A DNA stretch of 35,353 bases, taken from Bacillus massiliigorillae (lineage in GTDB: Bacteria > Bacillota > Bacilli > Bacillales > DSM-1321). The notes under the pieces are model-generated. The model was not told the origin of the DNA, searched no databases, and saw nothing but the letters and a program-made list of their open reading frames with translations. Where the stretch lies: the NCBI RefSeq assembly GCF_000380245.2, contig NZ_HG428742.1, positions 153,112 through 188,464 on the forward strand. The letters are read 5' to 3'. Within the stretch, counting starts at the first letter, position 1. Every line of letters starts with the position of its first letter. The translations under genes were made by a program, and so were the position numbers. Shown here one piece after another: positions 32,801-35,353 of the stretch.

Positions 32801-33464
32801 GAAGCAAATCGGTACATTAGACCGTAGTTTAAATACTTTCAACACAGCTTCTTTAGGCGATGTATTTGAAATTAAAGTAGAGTGGGATGGTATTTCACCA
32901 ACACTACATGAAATCATGACATCCGAAGCAAAAGTAACACCAGAATTACCTTTCACAGATGTTGCAGCACAATATAAAGATGCCGTTAACTTTGTTGTAT
33001 CAAAAGGTGCACAAGGTATTTCTACTACGAAGTTTGGTGTGAGCAATAACATTATTCGTCAAGATGCAGCTGTACTATTAACACAAGTACTTGGCTTAGA
33101 AGTTGACAAAACAGAAACGAAATCTGTATTCACAGACGTTCCTGCTCGTACAGCACCATATGTAAATGCACTGAAAAAAGCAGGGATTACTTCAGGTAAA
33201 ACACCTACTAAATTCGGTGCAAATGATATCATCACTCGTGGTGAATTAGCAGTATGGATTCAAAAAGGCTTTGACTTAAAAGGAAAATCAGACGTGAAAT
33301 TCACAGATGTAGCTTCACAATACAAGAATGCTGTTTCAGCGCTAGTAGATAACGATATTACAAAAGGTATCTCTGCTACAAAGTTTGGAACAAACAATCC
33401 TGCAAAACGTGGAGACTATGCGATTTTCTTATTCAAAGCAGATCAAGCATCTAAACAAAAATAA
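29844..33464 (+). CDS. Secreted GH84 hexosaminidase with C-terminal SLH domains
   Basis: 1206 residues from the ATG at 29844 (AAAGGAG seven bases upstream; the TTG at 29826 contains that site). A signal peptide (1-about 35, ending SFIAHAEE) is followed by a GH20b-like N-domain, then the GH84 barrel starting WRGFIEGYYGIPWSNENRM, with catalytic Asp 318-Asp 319 in QFGVLTDDAVEG. A helical region, a discoidin/F5-8C-type module (about 650-800: YWGHVQNIVDGGTDRLSTMW) and a second beta-rich segment follow. Three SLH repeats close the protein (about 1035-1200: FTDVAAQYKDAVN, ITSGKTPTKFGANDIITRGEL, ITKGISATKFGTNNPAKRGDY). The family includes NagJ and the mu-toxin NagH of Clostridium. The enzyme is probably anchored to the cell wall through SLH and cuts terminal GlcNAc from host or environmental glycans. 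SLH placement at the C-terminus is unusual for Bacillus. Confidence 0.9.
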   Translation: MHLSRKKPKALLALIMSLVMLVSLLPTSFIAHAEESNKETSKKVSNAGKDSKDYEIYPIPQSIVYKEGNLNLGSNVNVVFESGLDEATKNRLIEVLAIKNINHTVGTEIQEGKTNVIVGINNSGEFVDTYFNTKGLDDEAHFAKNDAHIVSVDNNVIAVLGKDTDSAFYGITTLKMIFKQLEDSQVRNLLIKDYSDGLWRGFIEGYYGIPWSNENRMSLMEFGGDFKMNAYVFAPKDDEYHSIKWREPYPAEKLAEIKEMVEVGAASKSKFLWTIHPFLHNAIKFDDEATYQKDLATIITKFEQLYDVGVRQFGVLTDDAVEGEAKDQVRLMKDLEKWRLEKGDVYSFLFVPKVYTKESAGNNVKNEYLNTIGQMPESVEILWTGDVILGNVNKPTFDFFKEAVGREPFMWLNWPVNDINSKRLLMGKAEMLDPKVSNFRGIVTNPMQEAQASKVALFAIADYGWNRADFDMDKSWEDSFKYIEPDASEELHTFAKHMSDPTPHYHGLALEESEELAPYIEEFTKNLFAGKSIIEDSKVLLAEYQEILDATNNFAKKSKNELLVKEIKGWVDSLRDVAESTIAYINAAVAIEQGNYNAAMQLYVKGQDEYTASRSHRIPAINNGQIRPEPGAKYLVPFVNDLARLVGEKYTKAVNPDTDKLVLRPYTNMGPKFYWGHVQNIVDGGTDRLSTMWISRGYKADDYVAVELSEVTDVKRIIFEQGEPGAGDAFNYVKFQYSMDGKNWKDVDGKAYGPNTQKIVVEDINVKAKHIKVIPTGEIKGNWVSIRELSINTDDAEHIKRDAYTNVKAVEGKNVDIFPTNAKLEDVKGITLAKDQYVGIKLNKIKELTAINADVTNKDQLTLETSINGVEWTKVTDATKATNARYVRLMNNTKNAITFDVKNLEVQYSANDVTFEVTPAAEAKFEATNLIDGKLNTTFKPDATVSKSGSLTYRISENTKIGKISISQSPSTISEAKVSVRNADGWKQIGTLDRSLNTFNTASLGDVFEIKVEWDGISPTLHEIMTSEAKVTPELPFTDVAAQYKDAVNFVVSKGAQGISTTKFGVSNNIIRQDAAVLLTQVLGLEVDKTETKSVFTDVPARTAPYVNALKKAGITSGKTPTKFGANDIITRGELAVWIQKGFDLKGKSDVKFTDVASQYKNAVSALVDNDITKGISATKFGTNNPAKRGDYAIFLFKADQASKQK

Positions 33465-33549
33465 TAGAAACGTTATTTTATAAACTAGTTCTCTAGAAAA
33501 ATATTTCTTTAGTAATGATTAGTATTAAAATAACAAATATGTTTTAAAG

Positions 33550-33592
33550 AAGAAGCCATTTCTCCATTAATTGAGGAAATGGCTTCTTTTTA
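33550..33592 (+). terminator. Terminator of the GH84 gene
   Basis: AAGAAGCCATTTC pairs with GAAATGGCTTCTT over 13 bp and is followed by TTTTT. Confidence 0.9.
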
Positions 33593-33672
33593 AGGTGCAA
33601 AGTTTACATCGATAATAAAGGGAATCGCCAAGTAATTCCCACCTATACTTCCATGATGATTTATCCTATATA

Positions 33673-33712
33673 CCCCTTAAATATTTATTTCAAAAAAAAA
33701 TAAATTAAGGGG
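33673..33712. repeat. Inverted repeat CCCCTTAA/TTAAGGGG
   Basis: CCCCTTAA and TTAAGGGG, with ATTTATTT/AAATAAAT inside, form an imperfect 40-bp hairpin in the 214-bp gap before the unknown secreted gene. A second CCCTTAA lies near 33728. Confidence 0.4.
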
Positions 33713-33806
33713 TTACTATAAATCATATCCCTTAATTTATATAAAAAATTTTATTAATAAAGTACTGGATGTGAATAGAGGTGGCGATTTTTTGAAAATA
33801 TTCAAG

Positions 33807-34505
33807 TTAATCGCCAAATAAATAATACTTATTCTCAATCTTAAAGTATTCATCATTAGTTATATTAAATTTATCACAAATAGCATCTAAAATTAATTTA
33901 TTATCTTTCTTTGGGTCGTAATATTTCCCGTTAGATGTCATTATTTCAAATAATTTGCGAGCATATCTAATTATTTCTATGTCATCATATCCATTGACCT
34001 TTTCAATTATATTCGAAAAGTACGACCTACTTACTCGGTTAAATTCCGAAGAGGAAAAAATGATTTTTTGATTAAGTAATAGGTAACTATCTGTTAGGTA
34101 AATTAATTTTTTATTTAACGATTTACTATTAAATATAAATGAATTTCTGGTAGATTGGGCGTTAATAATTATATTCTTTGAGCTTAAGGTAGCCCCATTT
34201 ACATTTGAGTGATTTTTCAAAATAAAACGAAGTCTTCTTGTGAAAATTTCAAATTTCATAAATTGCTCAACGGGTTTAAGTTCTAAAATATTTCTATCTA
34301 CCTCTAAATCTATATAGATAGTTTGATCACTAAATCTAACGTTTGGATTATAAAATAAATTCGAAAAGTAGATATTTTCAACAACTTGAAGGGTTGATTG
34401 GTCAAGAATATTTGATTTAGTGAAGGTACTATACATCTCATAAGAATCAGAAGATATTGTAATCATTAATAATAAAGGTAGTGTTAGGATATATATTTTT
34501 CTCAT
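33807..34505 (-). CDS. Secreted or anchored protein of unknown function
   Basis: 232 residues with a short hydrophobic N-terminus (MRKIYILTLPLLLMITISS) that reads as a signal peptide or membrane anchor; no lipobox Cys is present. The body is rich in Asn, Ile, Lys and Ser, lacks cysteine beyond one residue, and mixes short beta stretches (IYIDLEVDRNILELK) with helical parts. I recognise no domain. AAAGGAG lies 6 nt before the ATG. The gene is more AT-rich than its neighbours, which suggests horizontal gain. Its stop codon lies in a GGCGATT...AATCGCC stem-loop (33782-33815) without a T-run. Confidence 0.6.
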   Translation of the reverse strand: MRKIYILTLPLLLMITISSDSYEMYSTFTKSNILDQSTLQVVENIYFSNLFYNPNVRFSDQTIYIDLEVDRNILELKPVEQFMKFEIFTRRLRFILKNHSNVNGATLSSKNIIINAQSTRNSFIFNSKSLNKKLIYLTDSYLLLNQKIIFSSSEFNRVSRSYFSNIIEKVNGYDDIEIIRYARKLFEIMTSNGKYYDPKKDNKLILDAICDKFNITNDEYFKIENKYYLFGD

Positions 34506-34560
34506 TATTGCTCCTTTATATTACTTTTTTTATTAACGGAGAAGATTTTATAAAAAAAAA

Positions 34561-34656
34561 TTGGAGGAAGTAAGTAATGAATATGGCGAATTTATTAAAT
34601 GGTTAGGAAACAAAAGAGTAAAAATATCTACCAGTTCTTATATAGCAGAAGATTAG
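34561..34656 (+). pseudogene. Short gene fragment
   Basis: A 31-codon frame from a TTG at 34561 reads LEEVSNEYGEFIKWLGNK followed by RVKISTSSYIAED and a stop. It resembles a protein C-terminus, but the frame closes 24 nt upstream, so the rest is missing. An alternative ATG at 34578 after GGAGG gives only nine codons. Confidence 0.2.
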
Positions 34657-34684
34657 ATTTGTCATCTAGACGGCTTTTCCTTAT

Positions 34685-34711
34685 GCTGCTAGGTGGCAGG
34701 TTAGTTCCATA
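34685..34711 (+). repeat. Short dispersed repeat, GGCAGGTTAGT copy 1
   Basis: The sequence GCTGCTAGGTGGCAGGTTAG is followed by TTCCATAA. Its core is repeated at 35080-35106, so the pair flanks the DUF3953 gene in direct orientation. Confidence 0.4.
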
Positions 34712-34791
34712 AGTGATTTTCAAATTCCTCCAAAAAGCAAAGTGGAAATGGTATGATTTTAATATGTACACATGTATTGTGGGAGGGGAAT

Positions 34792-35028
34792 ATGCTACTA
34801 ACGTTAAGAATTGTCTTAGCAATAACTATTGTTAGTTTATCTGTTTATAGTTTGATAACTGAAAATTATGATTTTAACTCTTATATGACTTTATTATTAG
34901 GTTTTATGATGTTAGTTATGGGATTTGGTGAACTCCAAAAAGATAAAAAAGGGTTTTGGGGTTATATGTGCATGGTTGTTTCTATGTTTTCTTTTTACGT
35001 TTCAATAAAGGGGTTCTTATTGAGCTAA
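34792..35028 (+). CDS. DUF3953-type small membrane protein
   Basis: 78 residues from the ATG at 34792, chosen because GGGAGGGG lies 5-9 nt upstream; the earlier ATG at 34753 lacks a site. Three hydrophobic segments are visible: LRIVLAITIVSLSVYSLI, YMTLLLGFMMLVMGFGEL and the C-terminal YMCMVVSMFSFYVSIKGFLL. The GFGELQKDKKGFWGY loop between the last two is characteristic of the DUF3953 family common in the B. cereus group. Function is unknown. A strong terminator follows. Confidence 0.8.
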   Translation: MLLTLRIVLAITIVSLSVYSLITENYDFNSYMTLLLGFMMLVMGFGELQKDKKGFWGYMCMVVSMFSFYVSIKGFLLS

Positions 35029-35079
35029 CAGGTGCAACAGCAGAAAATCAAGAGTATCATTTGATGGTCTTTTTCTTCT

Positions 35080-35106
35080 GAAGCTACGGGCAGGTTAGTG
35101 ATATAA
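35080..35106 (+). repeat. Short dispersed repeat, GGCAGGTTAGT copy 2
   Basis: GAAGCTACGGGCAGGTTAGT then GATATAA shares the GCTA.GGGCAGGTTAGT core with 34685-34711. Confidence 0.4.
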
Positions 35107-35107
35107 C

Positions 35108-35151
35108 AAATCTCAAACTTTTCTGTATTCCAGAATAGGTTTGAGATTTTT
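35108..35151 (+). terminator. Terminator of the DUF3953 gene
   Basis: AAATCTCAAAC pairs with GTTTGAGATTT, with an inner TTCTG/CAGAA stem, followed by TTTTT. Confidence 0.85.
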
Positions 35152-35225
35152 AAAGGATAGGTTTAGTTACTACCAAGCATTATGGGTTGGTTAATTCGTA
35201 ATGAGTGTTTTTGAAAATTCTTTCG

Positions 35226-35270
35226 AGAAAAAGAAAAGGATGCAACTCTGTAAATTACAGAATTACATCC
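35226..35270 (-). terminator. Terminator of the cold-shock gene
   Basis: GGATG and CATCC close a hairpin with inner TCTGT/ACAGA pairs; on the - strand it is followed by TTTTCTTTTTCTC. Confidence 0.75.
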
Positions 35271-35290
35271 CCTTTCTAGGAAAAAGTTAA

Positions 35291-35353
35291 TTATCCTTTT
35301 TGAACGTTAGTTGCTTGAGGACCGCGTTGTCCTGCTTCAACTTCAAACGTTAC
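35291..35353 (-). CDS. Cold-shock protein, 3' end only
   Basis: The last 20 codons of a gene cut by the window edge read VTFEVEAGQRGPQATNVQKG and a stop. This is the conserved C-terminus of CspA/CspB-type proteins (VxFEVExGxRGPQAxNV), single OB-fold RNA chaperones of about 66 residues. The missing part with the RNP1 and RNP2 motifs would lie beyond 35353. Which csp paralogue it is cannot be decided. Confidence 0.88.
   Translation of the reverse strand, partial: VTFEVEAGQRGPQATNVQKG

Noticed and set aside
33782..33815. GGCGATT...AATCGCC hairpin as a terminator of the unknown secreted gene
   Set aside because: The stem includes the stop codon and no T-run follows on the - strand, so terminator function is not supported.
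1..35353. CRISPR arrays, tRNA or rRNA genes, intact insertion sequences, phage genes
   Set aside because: No regularly spaced repeats, cloverleaf or rRNA sequence, transposase motifs or phage structural genes were seen.

Overview
The window looks like chromosomal DNA from a low-GC Gram-positive spore-former of the genus Bacillus, most likely the Bacillus cereus group. The reasons are AT-rich sequence, strong AGGAGG-type ribosome binding sites, an M-box riboswitch upstream of mgtE, a sigma-54 alcohol dehydrogenase circuit, an SLH-anchored surface glycosidase, a DUF3953-type small membrane protein and structured intergenic repeats. The assignment rests on recognised families and sequence style, not on a database match. 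I saw no rRNA, tRNA, CRISPR array, intact insertion sequence or phage module.

Layout. 1-4760: an MFS transporter behind a promoter with a palindrome at its start site, a VTT/TVP38 membrane protein, and an SDR-MarR-SDR operon whose promoter carries a near-perfect Rex box and tandem TTTAAC palindromes. 4776-10001: a compact three-gene operon with overlapping genes, encoding a coiled-coil protein, a McrB-like AAA+ ATPase and a DUF2357/McrC-like PD-(D/E)xK nuclease; it is a probable anti-phage or restriction system with no methyltransferase. 10164-16271: a GNAT acetyltransferase, then an iron-dependent alcohol dehydrogenase, a soluble GAF/PAS histidine kinase and an NtrC-type response regulator, facing a zinc alcohol dehydrogenase that has a textbook -24/-12 promoter and a 16-bp palindrome at enhancer distance. 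16592-20277: catalase, structured repeats, a universal stress protein and a PadR/HAAS pair. 20422-22456: mgtE with a leader of about 650 nt that holds an M-box riboswitch, an intrinsic terminator, a structured repeat and a 32-codon ORF resembling the enterobacterial MgtL leader peptide. 22487-29203: an SGNH hydrolase, a luciferase-like oxidoreductase, a short MutS2-like ATPase preceded by a candidate structured RNA and an attenuator-like hairpin, and an ABC exporter pair. 29844-33464: a secreted GH84 hexosaminidase with C-terminal SLH repeats and an upstream cre-like site. 33807-35353: an unknown secreted protein, a gene fragment, a DUF3953 protein and the 3' end of a cold-shock gene.

How the parts work together. 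Several units are self-contained regulatory circuits: a redox-linked SDR operon; a sensor kinase and sigma-54 activator aimed at a neighbouring alcohol dehydrogenase; a PadR autoregulatory pair; and a layered Mg2+ control region. The observations most worth follow-up are the MgtL-like leader peptide combined with the M-box, the McrBC-like three-gene operon with its unrecognised coiled-coil partner, the candidate structured RNA at 26603-26839, and the complete sigma-54 circuit.
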